A stretch of 64,000 nt of DNA from Serpentinicella sp031432315 (GCF_031432315.1 NZ_JAVKGO010000001.1:372001-436000), one strand, 5' to 3'; shown: positions 52,909-62,366, counted from the first letter of the stretch. Made by a program: numbers and translations. Notes: generated by a model not told the origin, from the letters alone.

Positions 52909-53468
52909 TAAATATCCTCCTCATATTTGAAAAAGGAAATTTCGGATTTCCCATATTTTTTTGTTTTAAATTTTGTTAACATTTCAATTTCCTCATCTAA
53001 TTCTATATCTGCTTCGTGTTCTGCAATAACAATACTGTCTGGGTGTACTAATTTTTCTATTGAAATCTGACTTAATATATTATTTAAGATATCTTTTGAG
53101 TAGGGAGGGTCTAAGAATACAATATCAAATTGTATGCCATCAGAGCTAAGCTTACTTATTGCTTGACTTGCACTCATTAATAAAACTTGTCCATCAGAAG
53201 TTAATTTTGACTTTTTTAAATTCTCATGTACTAAATCCAAACTTTCCTTTCGATTATCTACAAAATAACACTTTCTTGCTCCTCTAGAAAGAGCTTCAAT
53301 TCCTAAACTTCCCGTACCCGCAAATAAGTCAAGAACATTCTTCCCATATAAATAATTATGTATAGCACTAAAAAGCGCTTCTTTCGTACGATCTTTTGTG
53401 GGTCTAATTTCATTGTCATTAGGTGTTATAAGTTGAATCCCTCTCGCAGTCCCAGCGATAACCCGCAT
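52908..53468 (-). CDS. rsmD: 16S rRNA (guanine966-N2)-methyltransferase RsmD
   Basis: RsmD methylates G966 of 16S rRNA. The 186-residue SAM enzyme has MRVIAGTARGIQL, RPTKDRTKEALFSAI, the SAM loop NVLDLFAGTGSLGIEALSRG and the catalytic FLDPPYSK. It sits between recG and coaD, with which its last base overlaps. Confidence 0.96.
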   Translation of the reverse strand: MRVIAGTARGIQLITPNDNEIRPTKDRTKEALFSAIHNYLYGKNVLDLFAGTGSLGIEALSRGARKCYFVDNRKESLDLVHENLKKSKLTSDGQVLLMSASQAISKLSSDGIQFDIVFLDPPYSKDILNNILSQISIEKLVHPDSIVIAEHEADIELDEEIEMLTKFKTKKYGKSEISFFKYEEDI

Positions 53469-53499
53469 AGATTACCTCCTAATTTCGAATCAACTTTAA

Positions 53500-55539
53500 T
53501 TAGATAGATCCGATATTTTTTAAAACTTCCTTCAGTTTTTGGTTTAATAATGGATATTTATCCAATTTTAACTCCAAATCTTCTTCTAGTAGTTGTCTTA
53601 CAGTATTTTGGACTTTATTTAATATCTTAATATGTTTAAAAAATTCCGCTATTTTAAGTTTCAGTAATCCATGTTGTTTTACACCAAAAAAATCGCCCGG
53701 TCCTCTTAATTCTAAATCTTTTTCTGAAATTATAAAGCCATCATTTGTAGACTTCATAATCTCCATTCTTTCATTTGCTAATTTATTATTTGCATTGTGT
53801 AAAAGATAACAATAAGATTGGCTACTACCTCTTCCAACTCTACCGCGCAATTGGTGTAACTGTGCTAAACCGAAACGCTCAGCATTCTCAATAATTATAA
53901 TAGTAGCATTTGGCACATCAATGCCTACCTCTATTACAGTAGTAGATATCAGAATATTTAAGTTGTTATTTTTAAAATCCAACATCGTTTTTTCTTTTTC
54001 ATTACTACTCATCTTACCATGAATGAACCCTATTTTATACTCCGGGAAATAAGACATTAACTCTTTTGTTTTCTCCATAACTGACTGAGCTTCAATTACT
54101 TCAGAATTCTCTACTAGGGGACAGACAACATATGCTTGCCTTCCAGTAGACAGTTCTTCTCTTATTAAATTATAGACTAAATTTTTATTGCTTATTCTTT
54201 CAGCATAAGTGATAATTTTCTTTCTTCCTTTTGGCAATTTATCAATTATAGAGATATCCAGGTCTCCATAATTAATCATTGCTAATGTTCTTGGTATTGG
54301 TGTAGCTGACATTACAAGAACATGGGGTGAAACCCCTTTTTGCATTAAGCTTCCTCTTTGCTTGACCCCAAACCTGTGTTGTTCATCTGTAATAACCAAA
54401 GCTAAGTCTTTAAAAACTACTGAACTTTGAATTATGGCATGTGTACCAATTACAATATGAAAATAACCAGTTTCTATTTTATTATGTAGTTCTTTCTTTT
54501 CTCTATTCTTTAAGCTTCCAGTTAGCAGGCATATTTTTACACCATATGGTTCTAATAATCGTTTAATAACATTAAAGTGTTGTTCTGCTAAAATTTCTGT
54601 AGGTGCCATTAACGCCCCTTGACAGTTATTTATTACACATTTATATAAAGAAATAATAGCAATAATAGTTTTTCCTGACCCCACATCTCCTTGTATCAAG
54701 CGATTCATAGGTTTCTCTGATTTTAGATCAGTAAAAACATCATTTAAAACTTTTTGCTGCGCTTCTGTTAAGTTAAATGGCAATTTACTTATAAAACCAT
54801 CTAACCCCTTATTCTTTACTAGGGGTTTAGATGGTAATAACTCTTTATTGTCCTTTTTTAGCCTTAAAAGCCCTAACTGAAGTAATAAAAACTCTTCAAA
54901 AATTAATCGATATCTTGCTACCTTTAAAGCTTTTATTGATTCCGGAAAGTGTATATTTCGCAATGCATATTCTAATCCACAAAGCTTCATTCTTTTTCTA
55001 ATATGTTCTGGAATGTAATCCGTTACTTGTGTCAAATATTTTTGTGCTTTTTTTTGGACATCTTTCATTTCCTTTTGAGTAATCCCTTCTGTAACGGAAT
55101 ACACTGGGATTATCTTTATTTTTTTGGAATGAGTGGACACAGATAAATTAAAATCGGGATTAACGAGTTCGAGCCCCATTACCCCTTTTTTAACCTGACC
55201 ACTCACAGTAATTTTCTGTCCATACTTGATTTTATTCCTAATGTAGGGATTATTAAAAAATGTTATCCATAGTGTCCCTGTATTATCAGTCACAAGGCAC
55301 CTTGAGATAAAATAACCCTTACTAGTCTTTTTACTTGTTATTTGTGACATAACTTGAACAACAATTGATACATGATCATCTATCACAATATCCTTAATCT
55401 GTTTTGTCCCATCTACCATTATATAAGTTCGTGGAAAATGAAATAAAAGGTCTTTAATATTGTAAATATCTAGGCGTTTATACTTTAATAACTTTTTAGG
55501 GCCTATTCCATTTATAGAATCTAGTTGATCATGCATCAT
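53500..55539 (-). CDS. recG: ATP-dependent DNA helicase RecG
   Basis: RecG remodels stalled forks and Holliday junctions. The 679-residue helicase has an N-terminal wedge/OB domain, Walker A QGDVGSGKTIIAIISL (about 288), DEQHRFGVKQRG (DExH), MSATPIPRTLA, the superfamily 2 C-terminal part VGIDVPNATIIIIENAERFG, QLHQLRGRVGRG, and the TRG-like C-terminal motif. It starts after GAGGTGTAAG. Confidence 0.96.
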   Translation of the reverse strand: MMHDQLDSINGIGPKKLLKYKRLDIYNIKDLLFHFPRTYIMVDGTKQIKDIVIDDHVSIVVQVMSQITSKKTSKGYFISRCLVTDNTGTLWITFFNNPYIRNKIKYGQKITVSGQVKKGVMGLELVNPDFNLSVSTHSKKIKIIPVYSVTEGITQKEMKDVQKKAQKYLTQVTDYIPEHIRKRMKLCGLEYALRNIHFPESIKALKVARYRLIFEEFLLLQLGLLRLKKDNKELLPSKPLVKNKGLDGFISKLPFNLTEAQQKVLNDVFTDLKSEKPMNRLIQGDVGSGKTIIAIISLYKCVINNCQGALMAPTEILAEQHFNVIKRLLEPYGVKICLLTGSLKNREKKELHNKIETGYFHIVIGTHAIIQSSVVFKDLALVITDEQHRFGVKQRGSLMQKGVSPHVLVMSATPIPRTLAMINYGDLDISIIDKLPKGRKKIITYAERISNKNLVYNLIREELSTGRQAYVVCPLVENSEVIEAQSVMEKTKELMSYFPEYKIGFIHGKMSSNEKEKTMLDFKNNNLNILISTTVIEVGIDVPNATIIIIENAERFGLAQLHQLRGRVGRGSSQSYCYLLHNANNKLANERMEIMKSTNDGFIISEKDLELRGPGDFFGVKQHGLLKLKIAEFFKHIKILNKVQNTVRQLLEEDLELKLDKYPLLNQKLKEVLKNIGSI

Positions 55540-55565
55540 TTTTCTTACACCTCTATATCTCTAAA

Positions 55566-57197
55566 TCATTCTATTGAAAAAATATAATAATATATAGATT
55601 GTCCCCCATAATATAGTTCTATTTCATGTTCAGGGAATTTTTGTTCAATCTGTTTTGAAAGTAAATCAGCTTCTTCATTAGTCAGATCTTCACCATAAAA
55701 TACTGTAACCATTTCATGTTCTTCTGTTACGATTTTGCTTAATAAATCTATTGATACTTTATTTACATCATCACCAACAGATTTAATATCATTGTTACCG
55801 ATTCCTATTATATCACCTTTATTAATTGGTAAATCGTTAATGCTAGTATCTCTGACAGCATACGTTACTTGACCTGTAGTAATTTCTTTTAATGCTTCTG
55901 TCATCTGCTGCTCGTTTTCATCTGCAGTTGAAATATCGTTAAATGCTACTAGTGCAGCAATACCCTGTGGTACAGATTTAGATGGAATAACTTTAATATT
56001 TTCCTTTGATATTTCCTTTGCTTGATTTGCTGCCATAATAATGTTGCTATTATTTGGTAATATATAAATTGTTTCTGCATTCAACGCGTCAATAGCTTTA
56101 AGAAAATCTTCAGTGCTTGGGTTCATTGTTTGTCCACCTTCAATAACATGATCAACATTGAAGTCTTTAAATATATTTGTTAAACCTTCTCCCATTGTTA
56201 CGGTAATAAACGCATATTTCTTTTTCTCTTCTTTTTTAGAACCATCTTTCTTATCAACTACATTTTCTTCAAAAACTTGATGGCTATGTTGTTTTCTCAT
56301 ATTGTCTATTTTAATATCAGATAATTCTCCCAACTTCAAACCTTGTTCCATTACTTCTCCAGGATTATTAGTATGAATATGTACTTTTGCAACATTTTCA
56401 TTTCCAACAACTAACATAGAATCCCCATAAGTTTCTATAAGACTTTTAAATCTGTCTGTGTCAATATTGTCTCCGTTAATAATAAATTCAGTGCAATAAC
56501 CAAATTCTATGTTTTCATCAAATACATAACTACTTACTTCGTTTTCTCCTTGTTCTTGTTCCTCTTCTATATTAACAGTCTCTCCAGTAATTGCTCCTAA
56601 TCCACCTTGTAGTATCAGTACTAAGCCTTTCCCTCCAGAGTCTACAACGCCAGCTTCTTTTAGTACTTCTAACATGTCTGGAGTGCGTTTTAGCGTTTCT
56701 TCTGCTTCAAAAATTACTTTCTCTAAAAATGAGACTATATCCTTCTCTTTTTTACAAATCTCTAATGCTTTTTCGGCACTCTCCCTAGCTACAGTTAAAA
56801 TTGTTCCTTCAGTAGGCTTCATGACAGCCTTATAAGCTGTATCAGATGCATTTTTAAATGCATTTGCTAAATCTGTAGTATTTAATTTTTCTTTATCTTT
56901 TACACCTTTAGCAAAACCTCTAAATAATTGAGAAAGTATAACACCAGAGTTACCCCTTGCTCCCATTAAAGAACCGTTTGCAACTGCGTCCGCAATAACA
57001 GATAGGGCATTCGATTTACTACTTTTAACTTCTTTAACTGCCGATTGCATTGTCAATGCCATATTTGTCCCTGTGTCCCCATCAGGCACAGGAAAAACAT
57101 TTAATGCATTAACCAATTTTTTATTATTCTCAAGTGACTGAGCACCTGCAACAACCATATTTTTTAACAATTCACCATCAATATATTCAACTTTCAA
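55566..57197 (-). CDS. fakA: Fatty acid kinase FakA (DAK/YloV family)
   Basis: FakA is the kinase subunit that phosphorylates exogenous fatty acids bound to FakB. The 543-residue protein has the DhaL-type N-terminal domain (NALNVFPVPDGDTGTNMALT, about residues 28-47; GARGNSGVILSQLFRG; GTILTVARE) and a C-terminal FakA domain with VAKVHIHTNNPG, KKKYAFITVTMGEG and SNIIMAANQA. No FakB gene is in the window. It is adjacent to asp23 and recG as in many Firmicutes. Confidence 0.94.
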   Translation of the reverse strand: MKVEYIDGELLKNMVVAGAQSLENNKKLVNALNVFPVPDGDTGTNMALTMQSAVKEVKSSKSNALSVIADAVANGSLMGARGNSGVILSQLFRGFAKGVKDKEKLNTTDLANAFKNASDTAYKAVMKPTEGTILTVARESAEKALEICKKEKDIVSFLEKVIFEAEETLKRTPDMLEVLKEAGVVDSGGKGLVLILQGGLGAITGETVNIEEEQEQGENEVSSYVFDENIEFGYCTEFIINGDNIDTDRFKSLIETYGDSMLVVGNENVAKVHIHTNNPGEVMEQGLKLGELSDIKIDNMRKQHSHQVFEENVVDKKDGSKKEEKKKYAFITVTMGEGLTNIFKDFNVDHVIEGGQTMNPSTEDFLKAIDALNAETIYILPNNSNIIMAANQAKEISKENIKVIPSKSVPQGIAALVAFNDISTADENEQQMTEALKEITTGQVTYAVRDTSINDLPINKGDIIGIGNNDIKSVGDDVNKVSIDLLSKIVTEEHEMVTVFYGEDLTNEEADLLSKQIEQKFPEHEIELYYGGQSIYYYIFSIE

Positions 57198-57215
57198 ATC
57201 CAGAACCTCCTTAAG

Positions 57216-57572
57216 TTACTTTTGGACTCGTACTCCTTGTACATTTATATTAACTTTTTTCACACTCATACCGGTTAAATTTTCGATATTGTATTTCACT
57301 TTTTCTATAATATTTGTTGCTACAACAGATATTCTTGTTCCAAACTCTACAATTACAAATAGATCGATTACAATTTCATCTTCTTCAGTTTGCACTTTTA
57401 CGCCTTTGCTTAATTGGTCTCTTTTCAGTAACTCAACTAACCCACCTGCTGTAGATTTTGCTGCCATTCCAACTAGCCCATAGCATTCCATGGCTGATAC
57501 TCCAGCTATCGAAGCAAGTACATGATCATCAATTGTTACAATACCAAGATTATTTACTAATTTCCCAGGCAT
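57216..57572 (-). CDS. Asp23/Gls24-family protein (YloU)
   Basis: A 118-residue Asp23/Gls24 protein: LGIVTIDDHVLASIAGVSAM, a central VDLFVIVEFGTRISVV region, then VNINVQGVRV. Asp23 proteins are alkaline-shock/cell-envelope-stress associated in Staphylococcus, but in this position (YloU next to FakA) the role is unclear. It starts after TAAGGAGGAATAAT. Confidence 0.92.
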   Translation of the reverse strand: MPGKLVNNLGIVTIDDHVLASIAGVSAMECYGLVGMAAKSTAGGLVELLKRDQLSKGVKVQTEEDEIVIDLFVIVEFGTRISVVATNIIEKVKYNIENLTGMSVKKVNINVQGVRVQK

Positions 57573-57637
57573 ATTATTCCTCCTTATATAAATATGTATA
57601 TTATCTTATTGTAGCACATTCTCACAGCATATATAAT

Positions 57638-57666
57638 ATTTTATATTAATCAATTATATAGTTCAA
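57638..57666 (-). promoter_or_regulatory. Possible promoter of asp23-fakA
   Basis: Minus-strand TTGAAC (57661-57666), 17-base spacer, TAAAAT (57638-57643), about 65 bases before the asp23 ATG. Several other AT-rich boxes exist, so this is a tentative choice. Confidence 0.4.
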
Positions 57667-57747
57667 CAAAAACAACTCAATTATTAATATGATTGTAATT
57701 ATTTATTTTAATTCACTATAAATTTAACATACTATTTTATTTTTCTG

Positions 57748-57776
57748 TTGCAAATTACTAATTTATATGATAATAT
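57748..57776 (+). promoter_or_regulatory. SigA promoter of rpmB
   Basis: TTGCAA (57748-57753), a 17-base spacer and TAATAT (57771-57776), about 42 bases before the rpmB ATG. Confidence 0.7.
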
Positions 57777-57818
57777 TAATGTGTTTTAAAGACTGCCTTA
57801 CTGAAGGAGGTGTTTGTA

Positions 57819-58010
57819 ATGGCAAAAGTATGCGAAGTATGCGATAAAGGTAAAGTATTTGGTAATCAAGTAAGTCACTCAAATCGTCACAGTAAAAGAA
57901 CTTGGGCGCCAAATTTGAGAAAAGTAAAGGCGATAATAAAAGGTGCACCAAAAAAAATCAATGTTTGTACTAGATGCTTAAGATCTGGTAAAGTAGAGAG
58001 ATCTATCTAA
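57819..58010 (+). CDS. rpmB: 50S ribosomal protein L28 (zinc-binding)
   Basis: The 63-residue L28 starts MAKVCEVCDKGKVFGNQVSH at 57819, 7 bases after AAGGAGGTG. Cysteines C5, C8, C50 and C53 form the zinc-binding, C+ version. It has RTWAPNLRKVKAI and KKINVCTRCLRSG. Single-gene unit divergent to asp23-fakA, with a terminator. Confidence 0.96.
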   Translation: MAKVCEVCDKGKVFGNQVSHSNRHSKRTWAPNLRKVKAIIKGAPKKINVCTRCLRSGKVERSI

Positions 58011-58028
58011 TGAATAGTGATGAAAATA

Positions 58029-58080
58029 AGAGAATCTTCTTTTTTAAATTAACACTGTAATTTAAAATCGAAGATTCTTT
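58029..58080. terminator. Terminator between rpmB and the small membrane gene
   Basis: AGAGAATCTTC (58029 on) pairs with GAAGATTCT (58069-58078), and an inner AAATTA/TAATTT pair extends the stem; T-rich sequence follows on the plus strand. It is placed between convergent genes. Confidence 0.75.
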
Positions 58081-58104
58081 CGTTTTGTCACAATCATTGC
58101 TTTT

Positions 58105-58266
58105 TTAAGTATTAAAAAATAATATTCCCACTCCTACAAGTAAAGATGCTAAAATAAATAACCATAATTGACTAGGTATAATGTAAATAAACAGCATTGT
58201 GCCTACAATCAGTAAAATAGTACCAATAAATCGACTTATCGATAGTCCTCTTCTTCTTCTAAACAC
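58105..58266 (-). CDS. Small two-helix membrane protein, unknown function
   Basis: A 53-residue product read from the GTG at 58266: a basic start MFRRRRGLSI, then two hydrophobic helices (about 13-30 and 33-50) parted by PSQLW, and an end in GVGILFFNT. Arg-rich start, double helix and Pro-x-x-x-Trp turn look like a known pattern of small clostridial membrane proteins. The ribosome site AGGTGA is 5 bases from the start. It lies between thiN and rpmB. No function is known to me. Confidence 0.65.
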   Translation of the reverse strand: MFRRRRGLSISRFIGTILLIVGTMLFIYIIPSQLWLFILASLLVGVGILFFNT

Positions 58267-58333
58267 TCCAATCACCTACTTTTATATCTATAAATTAAAG
58301 CCTATTATATTAATAGTCCACTTAAAATAAAAT

Positions 58334-58360
58334 ATGCCTAAAACTAATAAGCATAGGCAT
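58334..58360 (-). terminator. Weak terminator after thiN
   Basis: TGCCTA and TAGGCA arms (58334-58340 and 58354-58360) enclose a 13-base loop; the minus strand continues with TATTTTATTTT. It lies just after the thiN stop and before the small membrane gene. Confidence 0.5.
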
Positions 58361-58364
58361 TATT

Positions 58365-59009
58365 TCATTTATTGATTGTTTTAATTGCTAGTAGTAGACC
58401 TTCTTCTACAGATATTTTTACTAAACCGCCTTTAAATTCATTACTTATACTTCTAGAACTTCCCCTGATTAAGGTATCATTGTCTAATTTATACAACAAT
58501 CCCTCGGATGTAACCCCTTCAACTCTAGTGGTAATAGGAATTAAAGATAAAATTTCTTTTTCTTCCCCAGATATATAAAGCATTTTACTTTTATTAACAA
58601 TATGAATCTCAAAATCATCACCAATAATTTTGCTCGGTACGTTTTTATCTAACCCTTTTATTAATAAATAGACATTTCCTAAACTATGATCAAATCTAGA
58701 CCCTATTGATCCATAAAAAGCAATTTCTGAGGGTTTTAACTTTAGTGCATCGTTCAACGCTAATTCAGTGTCAGTATAGTCTTTTTGTTTAGGGAATTGT
58801 TTGTACGGCGTATTATTATCTACTATCCACTTCATATCATCTTTAGATATGGAATCAAAGTCACCTACTAGTATATCCGGCAAGTAATTGATTTTGCGGA
58901 GGTGCTCAACAGCACCATCTGCACATATAATGTAGTCATGATTTTTAGCAAAAAAATTTAAGCGTTTCAAATTTTTTATTTCTCCATTTGTTACTATTAA
59001 TACCTTCAT
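58365..59009 (-). CDS. thiN: Thiamine pyrophosphokinase
   Basis: ThiN makes thiamine diphosphate from thiamine. The 214-residue protein has CADGAVEHLRKINYLPDILV, GDFDSISKD (substrate site, about residue 51-59), YKQFPKQKDYTDTELAL and FYGSIGSRFDHSLGNVYLL. It is the last gene of the prpC-prkC-rsgA-rpe-thiN run, as in Bacillus. Confidence 0.95.
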   Translation of the reverse strand: MKVLIVTNGEIKNLKRLNFFAKNHDYIICADGAVEHLRKINYLPDILVGDFDSISKDDMKWIVDNNTPYKQFPKQKDYTDTELALNDALKLKPSEIAFYGSIGSRFDHSLGNVYLLIKGLDKNVPSKIIGDDFEIHIVNKSKMLYISGEEKEILSLIPITTRVEGVTSEGLLYKLDNDTLIRGSSRSISNEFKGGLVKISVEEGLLLAIKTINK

Positions 59010-59025
59010 ATGAATACCTCACTTA

Positions 59026-59679
59026 TCACTGGCCATTCTTTCTTAATAATCTAACATTTTCTTTAACTTGATCGTTTTTAAAGATCGCAGAACCGGCAAC
59101 TATTACATTAGCTCCTGCTTCAGTAACTATATTAATATTATTGGGATTGATTCCTCCATCAACTTGAATATCAATGCTTAACCCCATACTATCTATAAGA
59201 TTTTTTAGTTCCTTAATTTTTTTAACCATTGACTGGATAAATTTCTGGCCTCCAAATCCAGGATTTACTGACATAATTAAAACCATATCTATATCGTCCA
59301 ATACATATTCAATTGCACTTAATGGTGTTGACGGATTTAACGCAACAGCCGCTTTAACATTATTATTTTTTATACTTTGAATTGTACGATGTAGATGTAT
59401 ACATGCTTCTGCATGAACAGTTATAATATCCGCTCCTGCTTTAGTAAATTCATCAACATATTGATCAGGATTGCTTATCATTAGATGTACATCTAATGGC
59501 ATTTCTGTTCTACTTTTTATACTCTTAACAACTGGTGGACCTATTGTTATGTTTGGTACAAAGTGACCATCCATAACATCAATATGTAGCATATCACAGC
59601 CTGCATCTTCAACCTTTTTGATATCTCCTTGTAAGTCTGAAAAATCAGCTGATAAAATTGATGGTGCAATTTTAAACAT
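59026..59679 (-). CDS. rpe: Ribulose-phosphate 3-epimerase
   Basis: Rpe interconverts ribulose-5-P and xylulose-5-P. The 217-residue TIM barrel begins MFKIAPSILSADFSDLQGDI, has HIDVMDGHFVPNITIGPPVV with metal-binding His/Asp, VMSVNPGFGGQKF (as LIMSVNPGFGGQKFI) and QVDGGINPNNI. It lies between rsgA and thiN. Confidence 0.96.
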   Translation of the reverse strand: MFKIAPSILSADFSDLQGDIKKVEDAGCDMLHIDVMDGHFVPNITIGPPVVKSIKSRTEMPLDVHLMISNPDQYVDEFTKAGADIITVHAEACIHLHRTIQSIKNNNVKAAVALNPSTPLSAIEYVLDDIDMVLIMSVNPGFGGQKFIQSMVKKIKELKNLIDSMGLSIDIQVDGGINPNNINIVTEAGANVIVAGSAIFKNDQVKENVRLLRKNGQ

Positions 59680-59681
59680 GT

Positions 59682-60560
59682 TTAATACCTCCTGCTACTT
59701 TCTTTAATTTCTTTGTAAAACTGTATATAACTTTCATACCGCTCATTGTTAATAATATTTTCTGCAACAGCTTGTTTCACTTTACACCCAGGCTCATTAA
59801 TATGAGAACAAGAAGCAAATTTACAACTTTCTATATAATCATTGAACTCTGGAAAGTAGTCAGATAAATCATTTATATCTATATAATCAATATCCAACGA
59901 ACTGAAACCAGGCGTATCAACAACCCAACTATTATTGCTAATAGCTAGCAGTTCCGCGTGACGTGTAGTGTGCTTACCTCTTCCTGTTTTTACACTTACT
60001 TCACCAACTTCTAGATTGCTTCCTGTTATTTCTTTTAAAATTGATGATTTCCCAACACCAGACGGGCCTGCAAAAACACTTGTTTTATTCAATAATTTTT
60101 TTTTCAAGTCATCAAGATTTTGATTATTTATAATATTTGTTGTTAATATTTTATAGTTTGTTTTTTGATACCTACTTTTAATCATATCTAAAGCTTTATT
60201 ATCTATTAAATCTGTTTTATTTAAGCAAATTAGAATATCTAGTCCTTTACTTTCTCCTAAGATTAAAAAGCGGTCTAAAAGAAAGAGATTTAAATCAGGT
60301 TGAACAATTGAAAATACAACTACAACTTGATCTATATTTGCTACTGTAGGTCTTATTAGTTCGTTATATCTAGGTTTAATCTCTTCAATCATTCCAATTC
60401 TTTTACTCTCATCAAGAATCTCTATTGTTACTTGGTCTCCAATTAGGGGAATGATTTTATTTTTTCTAAATATACCTCTTGCTTTACACTCAAATAATTC
60501 TCCATTAACATCTACATAATAAAAACCAGCAATACCTTTAGTAATCTTTCCTAATTTCAT
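59682..60560 (-). CDS. rsgA: Small ribosomal subunit biogenesis GTPase RsgA
   Basis: RsgA helps late 30S maturation. The 292-residue GTPase has an N-terminal OB fold, then the permuted motifs LNKTDL (G4, about residue 113), GPSGVGKSSILKEI (G1, about 170) and DTPGFSSLD (G3), and the C-terminal zinc site CKFASCSHINEPGCKV. It is next to prkC and rpe. Confidence 0.95.
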   Translation of the reverse strand: MKLGKITKGIAGFYYVDVNGELFECKARGIFRKNKIIPLIGDQVTIEILDESKRIGMIEEIKPRYNELIRPTVANIDQVVVVFSIVQPDLNLFLLDRFLILGESKGLDILICLNKTDLIDNKALDMIKSRYQKTNYKILTTNIINNQNLDDLKKKLLNKTSVFAGPSGVGKSSILKEITGSNLEVGEVSVKTGRGKHTTRHAELLAISNNSWVVDTPGFSSLDIDYIDINDLSDYFPEFNDYIESCKFASCSHINEPGCKVKQAVAENIINNERYESYIQFYKEIKESSRRY

Positions 60561-60580
60561 TACATCCCCCTCACACAGTT

Positions 60581-62350
60581 TTATTCATCATCATTTTCTG
60601 GCAATTCCACTACTTCGCCATCTTCTACTTGATCATCTTCCTCATCTTCCTCTTCTTCCTCTTCTCCCTCTTCTTCCTCTTCTTCATCAATTTCGGGAAC
60701 ACTTATCATTCCTCTACTAACAATCAAATTAACGGGAGTGTTCTCTTCAACCTCTTTATCAGGACTGATGCTTTGCTCTATCACTAACCCCTCATCATAC
60801 ATTTCACTAAACTCCCTAGTTATACTACCAACCCTTAAATTTTGCCTATTAATTAAGCTAGTTGCTTCATCAATTGTAAGCCCGATAAGGTTTGGCATAT
60901 CTACCTCTTGAATTTCTGGTCCTTTACTAACTATATAATCAACTGATGCTCCTTCTCTTATTACTTCACCAGCAGCAGGACTTTGTTCTATTACAATTCC
61001 CTCAGGAAACTCTGAAAACTGATAGGTAACTTCTCCCCGTGTTAGTCTAGAATTTTGTAGTAATGTAGGCACATCTATAGCTTCTGTAAACTTAATTGTT
61101 GGTACTGTGGTAGTTCTAGTACCTTGACTTACATTCACTCTAACAGAAGATCCGTCTCTAACTATCATTCCCCCACTAGGACTCTGATTTATAATTTCAT
61201 TTACTGGGATTGTTTCATGATGTTGAGTATTTATATCCATCATTAAACCTATTTCTTCTGCCCAAACTTTTGCATCATCAATATTCATTCCTACAAAATC
61301 AGGAACTTCTACATCTTCTGGTCTACTTCTATTTATTTGTACTACGGCATATACAATAGTTGATAGAATAAGTAAACCAATCAAAATAGCTATTACTATA
61401 ATTCTTTTTTTATTTTTTCGATTTGATTTCGTTGTTTTCTTTGTTTTAGCTGGTCTCTCTTCTTGAACAATTGGCATTACTTGAGTTGGAGAATCATTCA
61501 AATTGTTTTCAGTTTCGTCTTCTGGAAAATTTAATGTATATTTTATACCTTTTAAACTAACCATAAGCTCATTAATACTCTGAAAGCGCTTAATTTGTTC
61601 TTTTTCCATAAGCTTTAATATAATGTTTTCAATAGACTTTGGTATATTTGGATTTATTTCAGTAGGTATTTTAGGCTCATCTTGTGTTTGCTTGAGAGCT
61701 ACGGATACAGCATTTTCTGCCTCAAAGGGTAACTTTCCTGTCGCCATCTCATACATCACTATGCCTAGAGAGTAAAGATCTGACCTTTCATCAACATATC
61801 CTCCTCTTGCTTGTTCAGGAGAAAAATAATGCACAGATCCTATAACATTCCCTACATTTGTAAGTGTTGAGCTCGTAGCTGCTATTGCAATCCCAAAATC
61901 AGTAACTTTAATCCTATCGTCTTTCGTAATTAAAATATTATGTGGTTTAATATCTCTATGAATAACATGGTTTTCATGGGCATGCTTTAATGCATTAGCT
62001 ATTTGCGTAGTATAATTAATTATAGTGTCTTTATCCAATGGGGCAGTTTCCAGTATATGTTCTTTTAACGTTTTACCGTCTAAATATTCCATAACTAAGT
62101 AATACGTATCTTCGTCTTGTCCAACGTCATACAGGTTAACTATATTCGGATGAGATAAGCTTGCAACTGCCTGTGACTCTCTTTTAAATTTTGCAACAGC
62201 TTCTTTATCATTAGTAAATTCAGGTCTCAATATCTTCACAGCTACGTATCGATTTAAGAGTGTACACTTTGCCTTATATACAATGGCCATCCCACCAGAT
62301 CCTACTTTTTCTACTAGTTCATAACGCTTGCTTAGAATTTTCCCGATCAT
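60581..62350 (-). CDS. prkC: PASTA-domain Ser/Thr kinase PrkC
   Basis: PrkC senses muropeptides and controls germination, growth and wall synthesis. The 589-residue protein has a kinase domain (1-270; GSGGMAIVY, catalytic K39, HRDIKPHN with D133, DFG at 151), a Lys-rich juxtamembrane part, one membrane helix (about 316-337) and three extracellular PASTA domains (about 345-410, 414-477, 481-547). The C terminus is unusual: 26 of the last 36 residues are Asp or Glu, encoded by a GAA/GAG-rich tract. prpC, the cognate phosphatase, is just upstream. Confidence 0.96.
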   Translation of the reverse strand: MIGKILSKRYELVEKVGSGGMAIVYKAKCTLLNRYVAVKILRPEFTNDKEAVAKFKRESQAVASLSHPNIVNLYDVGQDEDTYYLVMEYLDGKTLKEHILETAPLDKDTIINYTTQIANALKHAHENHVIHRDIKPHNILITKDDRIKVTDFGIAIAATSSTLTNVGNVIGSVHYFSPEQARGGYVDERSDLYSLGIVMYEMATGKLPFEAENAVSVALKQTQDEPKIPTEINPNIPKSIENIILKLMEKEQIKRFQSINELMVSLKGIKYTLNFPEDETENNLNDSPTQVMPIVQEERPAKTKKTTKSNRKNKKRIIVIAILIGLLILSTIVYAVVQINRSRPEDVEVPDFVGMNIDDAKVWAEEIGLMMDINTQHHETIPVNEIINQSPSGGMIVRDGSSVRVNVSQGTRTTTVPTIKFTEAIDVPTLLQNSRLTRGEVTYQFSEFPEGIVIEQSPAAGEVIREGASVDYIVSKGPEIQEVDMPNLIGLTIDEATSLINRQNLRVGSITREFSEMYDEGLVIEQSISPDKEVEENTPVNLIVSRGMISVPEIDEEEEEEGEEEEEEDEEDDQVEDGEVVELPENDDE

Positions 62351-62366
62351 TGTTTCACCTTCTCCC

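Noticed and set aside
57763..57951. Minus-strand 62-codon frame over rpmB
   Set aside because: Shadow of the ribosomal protein gene; no ribosome site and no family likeness.
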